Numbered from the stretch's first letter, positions 51,227 through 60,613 are shown. The stretch is DNA of 64,000 nt from AC-56 sp963702195 (GCA_963702195.1 OY969725.1:2294001-2358000), one strand, 5' to 3'. Translations and numbers: made by a program. The notes: a model not told the origin generated them from the sequence alone.

Positions 51227-53068
51227 TTGACCAAGGCAGTAGCTGTAGAAGAGAAAGAGCGGGTCGTAGTCCGATTCGCCGGCGATTCGGGCGACGGTAT
51301 ACAGCTAGCCGGTAACCGCTTCGCCGCAGCCACCGCGCTGATCGGCAACGACCTCGTCACCCTCCCGGACTTCCCCGCCGAGATCCGCGCCCCGGCCGGG
51401 ACCCTCGCGGGGGTCTCCGCCTTCCAGATCCACTTCGCGTCACGCGACATCCTCACCCCGGGCGGGCAGCCGAACGTGCTCGTCGCGATGAACCCCGCGG
51501 CCCTCAAGACGAACCTTCCCGAGCTCGAGCGCGGCGGCATCGTGATCGCCAACGACGACGGGTTCGGCGACCACAATCTGCGCAAGGCCGAGTACGAGGC
51601 GAACCCGCTCGAGGACGGGACACTCGACGACTACCGCCTGTTCCGCGTCCCGATGACCTCGATGACGGTCCGCGCGACCGAGGGGATCGACGGCATCACC
51701 GCCCGCGATGCGGCCCGCTCCAAGAACTTCTTCGCGCTCGGCCTGGTCTCCTGGATGTACAGCCGTCCCACCGACATCACGTCCGAATGGATCGAGGAGA
51801 AGTTCGGCTCAAACGAGGCGATCATGCAGGCGAACCTCGCGGCCTTCCGGGCGGGCTACAACTTCGGCGAGACCGCGGAGCTCATGCAGGTGCACTACGA
51901 GGTCAAGGCGGCACCCGCTGAGCCCGGCACCTACCGCAGCGTCAACGGAACCGAAGCGACCGCGATTGGCCTGATCGCGGCCAGCGTCCGCAGCGGCCTG
52001 CCGCTCTTCCTCGCGAGCTACCCGATCACGCCCGCCTCCGAGCTCCTGCACGAGCTGTCGCGCCACAAGCGCTTCGGCGTGCGGACGGTCCAGGCCGAGG
52101 ACGAGATCGCCGCGGCCAACATGGCCCTCGGAGCGGCGTTCGGCGGCCACCTCGGCGTCACCGCCTCGAGCGGCCCCGGCATGGACCTGAAGCAGGAGAC
52201 GATCGGCCTCGCGGTCATGCTGGAGCTGCCGATGCTGGTCATCGACGTCCAGCGGGCGGGCCCCTCGACCGGGATGCCGACGAAGACGGAGGCCGCCGAC
52301 CTGCTCATGGCGATCCACGGCCGCCACGGCGAGTCGCCGCTACCGGTGGTCGCCGCCTCCACCCCCGCCCAGTGCTTCCATGCGGTCATGGAGGCCGCGC
52401 GCATCGCGGTCACCTACCGGACCCCGGTGATCCTGCTGACCGACACCTTCCTGGCCAACTCCTCGGAGCCGTGGATGCTCCCCGATGCCGCCGACCTGCC
52501 TGAGATCGAGCCCCGCTTCGCAACCAAGTCCAACCGCGACGACGAGTTCTGGCCGTACCTCCGCGACGACCGGCTCGCCCGGCCCTGGGCAGTGCCCGGA
52601 ACGGAGGGGCTGCAGCACGTCATCGGTGGGCTCGAGAAGGAGGACGGCACCGGGCACATCAGCTACGAGGCCTCGAACCACGCCCGGATGACCCGGCTAC
52701 GCGCCGAGAAGGTCGCGGGCATCGCGGCCGACGTCGACGAGCTCGAGGTCGACCACGTCGACGGCGCCGACATCCTGGTCCTCGGATGGGGCTCTACCTA
52801 CGGCGCCGTCAAGGGCGCGGTCAGGAGGGTGCGGCTCCGGGGGAAGAAGGTCGCCCGGGCGCACCTCCACCACCTCCATCCGCTGCCGCGGAACACGGGC
52901 GAGGTCGTCCGCCGCTATTCCAAGGTCCTGGTCCCGGAGACCAACACCGGGCAGCTCGCGCAGATCATCCGCAGCGAGTTCCTGGTCGACGCGGAGGCCT
53001 ACAGCAAGGTCGAGGGGCTGCCGATCTTCGCCGAGGAGCTCGACGAGGTGATCACGGAGCGGCTATGA
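51227..53068 (+). CDS. korA: 2-oxoacid:ferredoxin oxidoreductase alpha subunit (gamma-alpha fusion), KorA
   Basis: A 613-residue subunit. The N-terminal domain (about 1-190, VVVRFAGDSGDGIQLAGNRFAAATALIGND) is the gamma part. The following pyrimidine domain carries SYPITPASELLHELSR and SSGPGMDLKQETIGLAVMLELPMLVIDVQRAGPSTGMPTKTE. The enzyme oxidatively decarboxylates 2-oxoglutarate (or another 2-oxoacid) to its acyl-CoA while reducing ferredoxin. The TTG at 51227 is the only plausible start; GGAGG lies 11 bases before it. It is followed with a 4-base ATGA overlap by korB. Confidence 0.92.
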   Translation: MTKAVAVEEKERVVVRFAGDSGDGIQLAGNRFAAATALIGNDLVTLPDFPAEIRAPAGTLAGVSAFQIHFASRDILTPGGQPNVLVAMNPAALKTNLPELERGGIVIANDDGFGDHNLRKAEYEANPLEDGTLDDYRLFRVPMTSMTVRATEGIDGITARDAARSKNFFALGLVSWMYSRPTDITSEWIEEKFGSNEAIMQANLAAFRAGYNFGETAELMQVHYEVKAAPAEPGTYRSVNGTEATAIGLIAASVRSGLPLFLASYPITPASELLHELSRHKRFGVRTVQAEDEIAAANMALGAAFGGHLGVTASSGPGMDLKQETIGLAVMLELPMLVIDVQRAGPSTGMPTKTEAADLLMAIHGRHGESPLPVVAASTPAQCFHAVMEAARIAVTYRTPVILLTDTFLANSSEPWMLPDAADLPEIEPRFATKSNRDDEFWPYLRDDRLARPWAVPGTEGLQHVIGGLEKEDGTGHISYEASNHARMTRLRAEKVAGIAADVDELEVDHVDGADILVLGWGSTYGAVKGAVRRVRLRGKKVARAHLHHLHPLPRNTGEVVRRYSKVLVPETNTGQLAQIIRSEFLVDAEAYSKVEGLPIFAEELDEVITERL

Positions 53069-54105
53069 CGCAGGCGAACGGCAATGGCAACGGCTCCGCC
53101 CCCCTCGGGCTGACCAAGAAGGACTTTTCCTCCGACCAGGAGACCCGCTGGTGCCCGGGGTGCGGCGACTACGCGATCCTCGCCACCGTCCAGCAGTTCC
53201 TCCCCGAGCTCGGGCTACCCCCGGAGCGCATCGTCTTCGTCGCCGGGATCGGCTGCGCCGGGCGGTTCGCCTACTACATGAACACCTACGGCGTCCACGG
53301 CATCCACGGCCGCGCCCCGGCGCTCGCGACCGGGCTCGCGCTCGCGCGTGAAGACCTCTCGATCTGGGTGGTGAGCGGAGACGGCGACGCTCTTTCGATC
53401 GGCGGCAACCATCTGATCCACGCCCTGCGCCGCAACGTCCCGATCAAGATCCTGCTGTTCAACAACCAGATCTACGGTCTGACCAAGGGGCAGTACTCCC
53501 CGACCAGCGAAGAGGGCAAGGTCACGAAGTCGACCCCGTTCGGCTCCCTGGACCACCCGTTCAACCCCGTTGCCCTGGCCCTCGGCGCCGAGGCGAGCTT
53601 CGTCGCCCGCACTGTCGACACGGATCGCGCCCACGAGGCCGAGATCCTGCGTGCCGCCGCCGAGCACGAGGGCTCGGCGCTGATCGAGATCTACCAGAAC
53701 TGCAACGTCTTCAACGACGGGGCCTTCGACGCGGTCCGGGCCAAGGGCAAGGAGGCGAACCAGATCCGCCTCGAGCACGGCAGCCCGATTCGCTTCGGCG
53801 CCGACGGCGAGCGTGGCGTGGTCCGGGATTCCAACGGCGCCCTCCGCATCGCTGACATCGCCGAGGTGGGAGAGGACGCGCTGCTCGTCCACGACGCCCG
53901 CGACCCGGACCCGAGCCAGGCCTTTGCCCTCGCGCACCTCGCGCCCCGGCCAAGCGGGCCGACGCCGATCGGAGTCTTCCGCGCCGCGGAGCGCCCGGTC
54001 TACGGCGAGACCGTGGGCGCCGAGCTCGAGGCGGCGCGCGAGGGCCTCGGAGCGCAGGAGCTCGACGAGCTCCTGCGCTCCGGAGATACCTGGACCGTCT
54101 CCTAG
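53065..54105 (+). CDS. korB: 2-oxoacid:ferredoxin oxidoreductase beta subunit, KorB
   Basis: A 346-residue TPP-binding beta subunit. Seen: cluster ligands Cys30 and Cys33 (WCPGCGDY), Cys64 (GIGCAGR) and Cys213 (QNCNVF), giving one [4Fe-4S], and the TPP motif GDGDALSIGGNHLIHALRRN. YGLTKGQYSPTS is typical of KOR-type enzymes. With KorA it gives a two-subunit complex of the mycobacterial KOR type. The ferredoxin may be the one at 42411-42668. The C-terminal 100 residues (FGADGERGVVRDSNGALRIADIAE) form the usual extension. Confidence 0.93.
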   Translation: MTQANGNGNGSAPLGLTKKDFSSDQETRWCPGCGDYAILATVQQFLPELGLPPERIVFVAGIGCAGRFAYYMNTYGVHGIHGRAPALATGLALAREDLSIWVVSGDGDALSIGGNHLIHALRRNVPIKILLFNNQIYGLTKGQYSPTSEEGKVTKSTPFGSLDHPFNPVALALGAEASFVARTVDTDRAHEAEILRAAAEHEGSALIEIYQNCNVFNDGAFDAVRAKGKEANQIRLEHGSPIRFGADGERGVVRDSNGALRIADIAEVGEDALLVHDARDPDPSQAFALAHLAPRPSGPTPIGVFRAAERPVYGETVGAELEAAREGLGAQELDELLRSGDTWTVS

Positions 54106-56258
54106 CCCGCCTCGCCCTCGCCAGTCGCTGCCCGACCTGGGAGCGAGGGCTTCACGCGCAACAGGCGCGCCGGCATGCTGGGCAGGATCCAGTTCCAGCG
54201 CCCGAACAGCGACACCGCGGCGGGCACGAGGAGTGCCCGGATCACGGTCGCGTCGAGCAGGATTCCCGCGGCGAGTCCGGTGGCGAACATCTTCAGGTCC
54301 GTGCCCGGACCGGAAGCGAGCGAGACGAACGCCAGGAACAGGATCAACGCGGCGCTCGTCACCAGGCGGCCGGTGCGGCCGATCCCGTTCACCACGGCGG
54401 TTCGCGTGTCACCCGACTTGTCGTACTCCTCCCGCATCCGGGTCATGATGAAAACCTCGTAGTCCATCGAGAGCCCGTACAGGAACGCGAACACCATCAG
54501 CGGGATCCACGCCGGCACCGATCCGGTTGCCTCGATGCCCCACAGCAGGTTGGAGCCGTGCCCGTGCTGCCACATGATCGCTAGCACGCCCCATGCCGCC
54601 GCGACGCTGGCAACGTTCAGCACCACCGCCTTCAGCGGCAGCAGCAGCGACCTGAACGCCCGTGCGAGCAGGATGAACGTGACGATGGCGATCAGCGCGA
54701 TCATCAGTGGGAAGTTGCCGTAGACCGCGTCGATGAAGTCGGCGTTCTGCGCCGGCAGGCCGCCCACCTGGACGTCCGGGCCGGCCGCGTGCGCGACCGT
54801 TCGGACCCGATCGAGCGTGTTCTTTCCGGCCTGCGTGGAGTCGTCGTCCGTCGGGAACGCGAGCACCTCGGCCACGCCGCCGGGCCGCCACGCCGATCCC
54901 TGGGGCGCGACCGCGCCGTGGATGCCCGGCACCGAGTCGACGTCGGAGGCGACCTTGTCGGGACTCGTGCCCTGCGTGAGGATCTCGTACGGGAGCAGCG
55001 CGCCGGAGCCGACGCCGGCGTCCTCGAGCGCCGTCAGGCCCTGCTTCGCGTCGCCCTGCTTGGCGATCGTGTTCGGGCTCGCGTCGCCCAGCGTCAGGCC
55101 CGTCGCGGCGACGATCAGGACGCCGAGGATCGCGACTGCAGCGCCGGCGGCGATCCAACGCCGCCGCACGACGAGCTCCGCCCACCGCGTCCAGGCGCGG
55201 CTGGCGCGATCGTCCGTGCGCCGGTGCGGCCAATCGAGCCGCTGCCCGAACTTCGACAGCATTACCGGGAGCAGGGTGATCGCGACCAGCGTCGAGACCA
55301 GCGGGATGATCAGCCCGCCGATGCCCATGCTCCGCAGGAACGGAACGGGCAGGGCGACCATCGCCAGCAACCCGATGGCCACCGTGGTGCCGCTGAAGAC
55401 GACCGCGCGGCCCGCCGTCTGCATCGCCCGCTGGACCGCCTCGTCGCCGCTGTGGCCATGGGCGCGCTCCTCACGCCACCTGGATACGACCAGCAGCGAG
55501 TAGTCGATGGCGATGCCGAGCCCGACCAGGGCGATCAGGAACTGGACGACCGGCGAGACGTCGGTGAATGCGGTCAGCCCCCACACCATCAGGAAGCTGG
55601 TCATGATCGAGACGATCGCCATCGCCATCGGCAGCAAGGCCAGGAACGACGCGAACACGAACGCGAGGACGATCAGCGCGCCGGCGCCGCCGAGCACGGA
55701 CTCGAGCAGCACACCGGTCCCGCTGTCGCCGCCCGACTCGTTCTGAAGGGCGTCGAAGCCGCTGACATGAACCGGCGCCCCGGCGACCGCCGTCTTGCTC
55801 ATCGCCGCCCGGGCGGCCTTGGCGGCATCGGGGTTCTCTCCGAACGCCGAGTTCGGGTCAGGCTGCGGATAGACGACCGCGAAGGTGGTCCGCCCGTCCT
55901 TCGACACGAAGGCGCGGTCGCCGGTCGATGCGAAGGAGGCAATCCTGGCGCCCGGCAGGGCCTGCTCGAGCTTGTTGTCCACCTGCGTGAGCTGCCCGTC
56001 GACGCCCGGTGAGTCGACGGTCTTGCCCTGTGGCAGCGTGACCACGGGCACGATCGGCGCGGTGTCCCCGCCGGTGCCGTGGAAGTGGTTGGTGATCGCC
56101 ACGTTCGTCTCCCAGCCCTCCTTGCCGGGGACCGAGAACTTCTGGTCCATCGCCTTGGTGGCCTGGCTCACCGTCGCGATTCCCACGACCGTGAGGACGA
56201 CCCAGAACAACGCCACCAATCGCTTGTGAGCGAGGACGAAACGAGTGATTGCTGCCAC
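54102..56258 (-). CDS. MMPL-family RND transporter
   Basis: A 718-residue membrane protein with 11-12 predicted segments in two MMPL repeats, each with a large extracytoplasmic loop (DPNSAFGENPDAAKAARAAM; PGIHGAVAPQGSAWRPGG). Seen: GIAIDYSLLVVSRWREERAHG, the transmembrane proton-relay region, and YGLSMDYEVFIMTRMREEYDKSG in the second half. Export of lipids or drugs is likely. The GTG start at 56258 has GGAGG 5 bases upstream. It is divergent from the marR gene, which probably regulates it. Confidence 0.9.
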   Translation of the reverse strand: MAAITRFVLAHKRLVALFWVVLTVVGIATVSQATKAMDQKFSVPGKEGWETNVAITNHFHGTGGDTAPIVPVVTLPQGKTVDSPGVDGQLTQVDNKLEQALPGARIASFASTGDRAFVSKDGRTTFAVVYPQPDPNSAFGENPDAAKAARAAMSKTAVAGAPVHVSGFDALQNESGGDSGTGVLLESVLGGAGALIVLAFVFASFLALLPMAMAIVSIMTSFLMVWGLTAFTDVSPVVQFLIALVGLGIAIDYSLLVVSRWREERAHGHSGDEAVQRAMQTAGRAVVFSGTTVAIGLLAMVALPVPFLRSMGIGGLIIPLVSTLVAITLLPVMLSKFGQRLDWPHRRTDDRASRAWTRWAELVVRRRWIAAGAAVAILGVLIVAATGLTLGDASPNTIAKQGDAKQGLTALEDAGVGSGALLPYEILTQGTSPDKVASDVDSVPGIHGAVAPQGSAWRPGGVAEVLAFPTDDDSTQAGKNTLDRVRTVAHAAGPDVQVGGLPAQNADFIDAVYGNFPLMIALIAIVTFILLARAFRSLLLPLKAVVLNVASVAAAWGVLAIMWQHGHGSNLLWGIEATGSVPAWIPLMVFAFLYGLSMDYEVFIMTRMREEYDKSGDTRTAVVNGIGRTGRLVTSAALILFLAFVSLASGPGTDLKMFATGLAAGILLDATVIRALLVPAAVSLFGRWNWILPSMPARLLRVKPSLPGRAATGEGEAG

Positions 56259-56421
56259 GACTACCTCCGAAGCTCGTTGAGAGATTGAACTTTATGTATC
56301 ACAAATGATCCGCTGGGCGTAGGATGATGGGGCCATGAGTGCTCAGGCTCACAGTCGCACCGCCAACGACATTCACTTGGACCCCGGCGCGTCCGGAAAC
56401 TAATCGGTACCCGCAGCGCGC

Positions 56422-56868
56422 ATGGCCTTCGATCGTCCGCCTCCGGAGCCGCTCGCGAGCGCACCCGGCTTCCTCTTGTCGTGGAACGGCAGGAGGACCG
56501 CTCACATGTTCGCAAGGGTCCTCGAGCCGCTCGGCCTGCGTCCCCCCCACTTCGGCGTGATGCAGCTGATCGCCAGCGACCCCGGGATCACGCAGCAGGA
56601 GCTGGCCGACCGCTCGTTGATCGACGCCAGCTCGATGGTGGCCGTCGTCGACGAGCTCGAGGCGCTCGGGTACGCAGAGCGCCGGCCCCACCCGGGCGAC
56701 CGGCGAAAGCATTCGGTGCACCTCACGGCGGACGGGAAGCGAACCCTCGAGCGCGCCCGAACGGTGGCGGTCCAGCTGGCGCAGGAAATCCTTGCCCCCC
56801 TCGAGAGCGACGAGGTCGCCACGCTCACGCGGTTGCTGCGAAAGCTGGCGGGTGTCGAGAACCCGTAA
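56422..56868 (+). CDS. MarR-family transcriptional regulator
   Basis: A 148-residue winged-helix repressor. Seen: PHFGVMQLIASDPGITQQELADRSLIDASSMVAVVDELEALGYAERRPHPGDRRKHSVHLTADGKRTL, the helix-turn-helix, wing (HPGDRRKHSV) and following helix of the MarR fold. The 163 bases to the divergent MMPL start hold an AT-rich patch with ATCACAAATGAT at 56298-56309 (4-base outer arms), a weak operator candidate. The ring-cleaving dioxygenase gene starts directly after its stop on the other strand, an arrangement that recalls the mhqR and mhqO phenol-stress genes. Confidence 0.9.
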   Translation: MAFDRPPPEPLASAPGFLLSWNGRRTAHMFARVLEPLGLRPPHFGVMQLIASDPGITQQELADRSLIDASSMVAVVDELEALGYAERRPHPGDRRKHSVHLTADGKRTLERARTVAVQLAQEILAPLESDEVATLTRLLRKLAGVENP

Positions 56869-57798
56869 CTAGCCGCCGGCGGCGACCTGGCGCGGATTCG
56901 TGATCGGGCGGACCCGCGCCTCGATCTCCGGGCGCAGGTGCTCGATGAACGGCGGCAGGGAGAGCTTCTCCCCCAGGTGCTCAATCGGCTCGTCGATGGC
57001 GAAGCCGGGGCCTCCCAGCGTGGCGATCTCGAACAGGACCCCGCTCGGCTCGCGGTAATAGACGGAGCGGAAGTAGAAGCGGTCGATCACCGGCGTCGCG
57101 TGCATCCCGGCTGCGAGGACCCGGTCACGCCACGCCTCGTGCTCTCGTGCCGGCGACGCCCAGGCGACATGGTGAACGCTACCGGCGCCCTGGACCCCAA
57201 CCTGCTCGGGGGGCTCGTCGTACGCGTACGTGGAGCCGCGGATCTCGCCGCGCGACTCCCATAGATCGCCCCGCTCCTCGAACCCCATCGTCTCCTCGAG
57301 AAGCGACCGGCTCGCGTCCGGGTCCGAGGAATAGGCGCGCACGCCATCGAACCCCTGGAGAGCGTGCTCGGCCGGGATCTCCGGATGCTCGGCGGTCAGC
57401 GCCTCGTCGTCTGCGTCCGGGATGAGCAGCTCGTGCCCGAGGCCCTCCGGGTCCGAGAAGCGGAGGCGATCGCCGTCGACCTCCTCGGTCTCGACGCCGT
57501 GCTCGCCCAGGCGCCGAGCCCAGAACTCGAGCGCATCGGTCGATCCCACCCGCCACAGGATGCGGTGCACCATCCCGTCGCCTGCTCGGCCGGGCCCGAT
57601 CCCCGGATACTCGAAGAAGGTGATGTCCGAGCCCGGATCGCCCTTCTCGTCGGCGTAGAAGAGGTGGTAGACGGTCGGGTTGTCCTGGTTGACCGTCTTC
57701 TTGACCATCCGCAGGCCCAGAACCCCGGCGTAGAAGTCGACGTTCGGCTGTGCCTCGCCGGTGATCGCCGTGACGTGGTGGATCCCCTCGAGCCGCAT
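56869..57798 (-). CDS. ring-cleaving dioxygenase (VOC, MhqO/LinE-like)
   Basis: A 309-residue two-module VOC protein. Seen: LEGIHHVTAITGEAQPNVDFYAGVLGLRMVKKTVNQDNPTVYHLFYADEKGDPGSDITFFEYPG (module 1, His-8 in HHVT), the inner SVHHVAWA (module 2, metal His) and FEIATLGGPGFAIDEP with the Glu ligand. The H, H, E set is that of Fe(II) extradiol or hydroquinone dioxygenases. A quinone or catechol substrate is likely. The ATG at 57798 has AAGGTGGATAAAG immediately upstream. It is convergent with marR and shares the intergenic zone with the aminotransferase start. Confidence 0.9.
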   Translation of the reverse strand: MRLEGIHHVTAITGEAQPNVDFYAGVLGLRMVKKTVNQDNPTVYHLFYADEKGDPGSDITFFEYPGIGPGRAGDGMVHRILWRVGSTDALEFWARRLGEHGVETEEVDGDRLRFSDPEGLGHELLIPDADDEALTAEHPEIPAEHALQGFDGVRAYSSDPDASRSLLEETMGFEERGDLWESRGEIRGSTYAYDEPPEQVGVQGAGSVHHVAWASPAREHEAWRDRVLAAGMHATPVIDRFYFRSVYYREPSGVLFEIATLGGPGFAIDEPIEHLGEKLSLPPFIEHLRPEIEARVRPITNPRQVAAGG

Positions 57799-57828
57799 CT
57801 TTATCCACCTTAGCGACGGCCCTCCGGC

Positions 57829-57834
57829 TAGGCT
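57829..57834 (+). promoter_or_regulatory. -10-like element TAGGCT upstream of the aminotransferase
   Basis: TAGGCT ends 7 bases before the ATG at 57842. No Shine-Dalgarno is visible, so the mRNA is probably leaderless. Confidence 0.45.
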
Positions 57835-57841
57835 GGTCGCC

Positions 57842-59233
57842 ATGACCACCGAAACAGGCACGACCGGAGCAGCGACAACCATCGAACCCGAGCGCATCGC
57901 GGCGCTCACCGAGGCCGAGCAGGCGAAGTTCAGGGAGCGAACCCATGCGTCGGCGGAACGCTTCGAGCGCGCACTGAAGGTCATGCCCGGCGGCGTCCCA
58001 TCCTCCTTCCAGCAGAACGATCCGTGGCCCACCTACATCGAGTGCGGCGAGGGCGCGCGGGTGTGGGACGTCGACGGGAACGAGTACGCCGACTTCCACA
58101 ACGGGTTCGGCGTCATGTGCATCGGCCACGCGAACCCCAAGGTCGGCGATGCGGTCAAGGCCCGCGTCGATCTCGGCACCCACTTCGCGGCACCGACCGA
58201 CGGGTCGATCGTCGTCGCCGAGGAGTTGACGCGGCGCTTCGGCCTGCCGCAGTGGAGATTCACCAACTCGGGCACCGAGTCCACGATGGACGCCGTACAT
58301 CTCGCTCGCGGAGCGACCGGGCGGGACATGATCCTGAAGATCGAGGGCTCCTACCACGGCCACCACGACGCGGTGATGGTGTCCGTGTACCCGTCGCTGG
58401 AGGACCTGGGCGACCGCGACGACCCGCGGTCGGTCCCTTACGGGGCCGGCTATCCGCGGGCGATCACCGATCTCACTCGCGCCGTGCCGTTCAACGACGC
58501 CGACGCGCTCGAGTCGGTCCTGAACAAGCTCGAGGGCAAGGTCGCCGGCCTGATCATGGAGCCGGCGATGATGAACATCAACATCATCCCGCCGGTCCCC
58601 GGATACCTGGAGCGGGTCCGCGAGCTCACCTCGAAGCACGGCGTGAAGCTGATCTTCGACGAGGTGAAGACCGGCGCCACGATCTCCTACGGCGGAGCCA
58701 CGAAGCGGTTCGGGGTGGAGCCGGACATGATCACTCTCGCGAAGGCGGTCTGCGGTGGCTATCCCGGCGGCGCCATCGGGATGACCGACGACTTGGCCGA
58801 GCTCGTGGCGAGTGGCAAGATCCACCAGTACGGCACCTTCAACGGCAACCCGCTGGTGATGGCGGCCTCCGAGGCGGCTCTGACCGAGGTCCTCACCGAG
58901 GACGCCTACCCGAAGCTCGAGGAGATCAACGAGCGGCTGAAGGCCGCGTGCCAGGACGTCATCGATCGCTACGGCCTGCCCGCCTACACGGAGGGCATGG
59001 GCGCCAAGGGCTGCGTGATCTTTTCGGCGGAGCCGCTGCGCGAGTACCGCGACTACCTCACAAAGGTGGACGATGAGCTGTCGACCCTGGGATGGCTCTA
59101 CCACATGAACCACGGGATCTTCATGACCCCGGGCGTCGAGGAGGAGTGGACGCTCTCGATCGCTCATTCCGAGGACGACGTCCAGCGCTACCTCGACGCG
59201 TTCGAGACGTTCGCCAAGGACGTAACGAGCTGA
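57842..59233 (+). CDS. class III aminotransferase, glutamate-1-semialdehyde aminomutase-like
   Basis: A 463-residue PLP enzyme. Seen: VMPGGVPSSFQ, DVDGNEYADFHNGFGVMCIGHANPKV, TNSGTESTMDAVHLARGATGRDMILKIEGSYHGHHDAV, FDEVKTGATISYGG and the PLP Lys301 in LAKAVCGGYPGGAIG. It differs from true HemL (KVIGGGLP, MTGFR), so it is better called an aspartate-aminotransferase-superfamily or GSAM-like protein; haem synthesis should not be assumed. An N-terminal extension of about 40 residues is present. Confidence 0.86.
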   Translation: MTTETGTTGAATTIEPERIAALTEAEQAKFRERTHASAERFERALKVMPGGVPSSFQQNDPWPTYIECGEGARVWDVDGNEYADFHNGFGVMCIGHANPKVGDAVKARVDLGTHFAAPTDGSIVVAEELTRRFGLPQWRFTNSGTESTMDAVHLARGATGRDMILKIEGSYHGHHDAVMVSVYPSLEDLGDRDDPRSVPYGAGYPRAITDLTRAVPFNDADALESVLNKLEGKVAGLIMEPAMMNINIIPPVPGYLERVRELTSKHGVKLIFDEVKTGATISYGGATKRFGVEPDMITLAKAVCGGYPGGAIGMTDDLAELVASGKIHQYGTFNGNPLVMAASEAALTEVLTEDAYPKLEEINERLKAACQDVIDRYGLPAYTEGMGAKGCVIFSAEPLREYRDYLTKVDDELSTLGWLYHMNHGIFMTPGVEEEWTLSIAHSEDDVQRYLDAFETFAKDVTS

Positions 59234-59239
59234 GTCTCC

Positions 59240-60613
59240 TCAGTCGCGATGGAGCATCCGCCGCAGTCGGTGGCGGAACTTCTTCGTGTCTGAGCGCAGC
59301 CAGTCGGTGTGGTCGTTGCGCCAGCCCTCGTGGTCCTTGAAGTAGGGGCTGTCGTTTGCCATCGCGTGGCCGATGATGTCTCGCATCCTGATTCGGTACC
59401 GCTGCTTCAGCCACCCGACGAGGCGCAGCACGCGGTGGATCTGGGGCCCGCGGTGGAGGATCTGGCTGTCCGCCCAGTGGGACCCTGAGCCGGCCTCCTG
59501 GACCATCTCCACGCCGATCGCCGTGTAGTTGAGCCCGATGGCGTGCCGGCAGCGGATCGTGGGCTTCACCGCCCTGTGGATCTGACCGCCCTTCGAGACG
59601 ATGAAGTGCGCGCACGTACCGGGCAGCTCGCCCATGTTGGGCGCGTTGGACGCGAACGTGTTCCAGGCCGCGCTGTAGCTCGGCCCGGCGGTGAAGTGCA
59701 GGACGATCACCTTCGGCCTGCGAAGACGCCACTCCCGCTTTCCATAGTGACGCTTGGAGTAGGCGGCCATCTCGCGCTTTCGCTTGTGCCCGTACGGGAT
59801 CGGGTCGCGCTTGATCGGCGGCGGCTTCGGCTTCGCCGCCCGCGTGACCTTCGCCAAACGCGCACGGGAATGCCGCGGACCCGCGCCGCTCCTCGCGACC
59901 TTCACCGCCGCACGAGCGTGACGGCGGGCCTGGGCATTTGGAAGCTTGCCGGCGCGAAGCTCGACCACGAACGCGCGGCCGCTGAAACGGTGGTTTTGCC
60001 AGTTCATCGCCGTGCCGTGGAGGTGCGCGCCACGGCAGCGAATGGCGGGGAAGTGCGCGATCTTTGCGTAGCGCCTCTGCACGCGGGCCGGGCCGTGGCA
60101 CGGTAGAAGCACGCCACCCCACGGCTGGTGGTACCAGATCGTCACGTTCGGCCTGATGCGCTTCACGAGCCGGCGGACGGCGCGACTCTCGGGCTCCGAG
60201 AATGGATGCGGCCCCGGGTAATAGCCGCTCGAGTGGGGAACTCCATCCTGCCAGTGGTACGAGAAGTTTCGGTTCAGGTCGACACCGTGTGCGTTCTTGC
60301 GGGTGTCGGCGGCAACGCCGTCCGGGTTGACCGTCTTCACGACCCAGAGGTTCACGCCCCGGGCATGGCGATAGCGATGGCGAAGGATGTGCACGATCTC
60401 GTGTCCCGCGGTCTCGTTCCCGTGAATCGAGCCCACCACCAGGCCGGTGCGCTTGGCGTTCGGATCGCCGATCCGAACGGCCACCAGCTGCCTTCCGTCG
60501 ACCGAGTGCCCGAACTTCACGTGGCGCCCCGCGGCCCCGGCGCCGGGCGCAAGCACGGCAGCAAGAGCCGCCGCCAGCGCAAGAGTGACGATGGCGAGCG
60601 AGCCCGCGCGCAC
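59240..60613 (-). CDS. fused M14-type zinc carboxypeptidase and Amidase_2 domain, secreted
   Basis: A 457-residue exported protein with two peptidoglycan-type hydrolases in one chain. After a signal peptide (about 1-28) comes an M14-like metallopeptidase with His64-x-x-Glu67 (GSIHGNETAG), DLNRNF, His162 and catalytic Glu219, resembling MpaA-type gamma-D-Glu-mDAP amidases. A basic linker (about 230-290) leads to an Amidase_2 domain (VIVLHFTAG with His306, then IIGHAMAND with His416, then HTDW with Asp437), resembling N-acetylmuramoyl-L-alanine amidases. The GTG at 60613 has AGGGGA 7 bases upstream. The gene is 11 bases after the ACT protein. Confidence 0.85.
   Translation of the reverse strand: MRAGSLAIVTLALAAALAAVLAPGAGAAGRHVKFGHSVDGRQLVAVRIGDPNAKRTGLVVGSIHGNETAGHEIVHILRHRYRHARGVNLWVVKTVNPDGVAADTRKNAHGVDLNRNFSYHWQDGVPHSSGYYPGPHPFSEPESRAVRRLVKRIRPNVTIWYHQPWGGVLLPCHGPARVQRRYAKIAHFPAIRCRGAHLHGTAMNWQNHRFSGRAFVVELRAGKLPNAQARRHARAAVKVARSGAGPRHSRARLAKVTRAAKPKPPPIKRDPIPYGHKRKREMAAYSKRHYGKREWRLRRPKVIVLHFTAGPSYSAAWNTFASNAPNMGELPGTCAHFIVSKGGQIHRAVKPTIRCRHAIGLNYTAIGVEMVQEAGSGSHWADSQILHRGPQIHRVLRLVGWLKQRYRIRMRDIIGHAMANDSPYFKDHEGWRNDHTDWLRSDTKKFRHRLRRMLHRD

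Noticed and set aside
56298..56309. MarR operator ATCACAAATGAT
   Set aside because: Only 4-base arms; mentioned in the marR entry but too weak to list as a site.
57842..59233. HemL (glutamate-1-semialdehyde aminomutase) for haem synthesis
   Set aside because: Signature loops differ from HemL and no other haem gene is nearby; labelled GSAM-like only.
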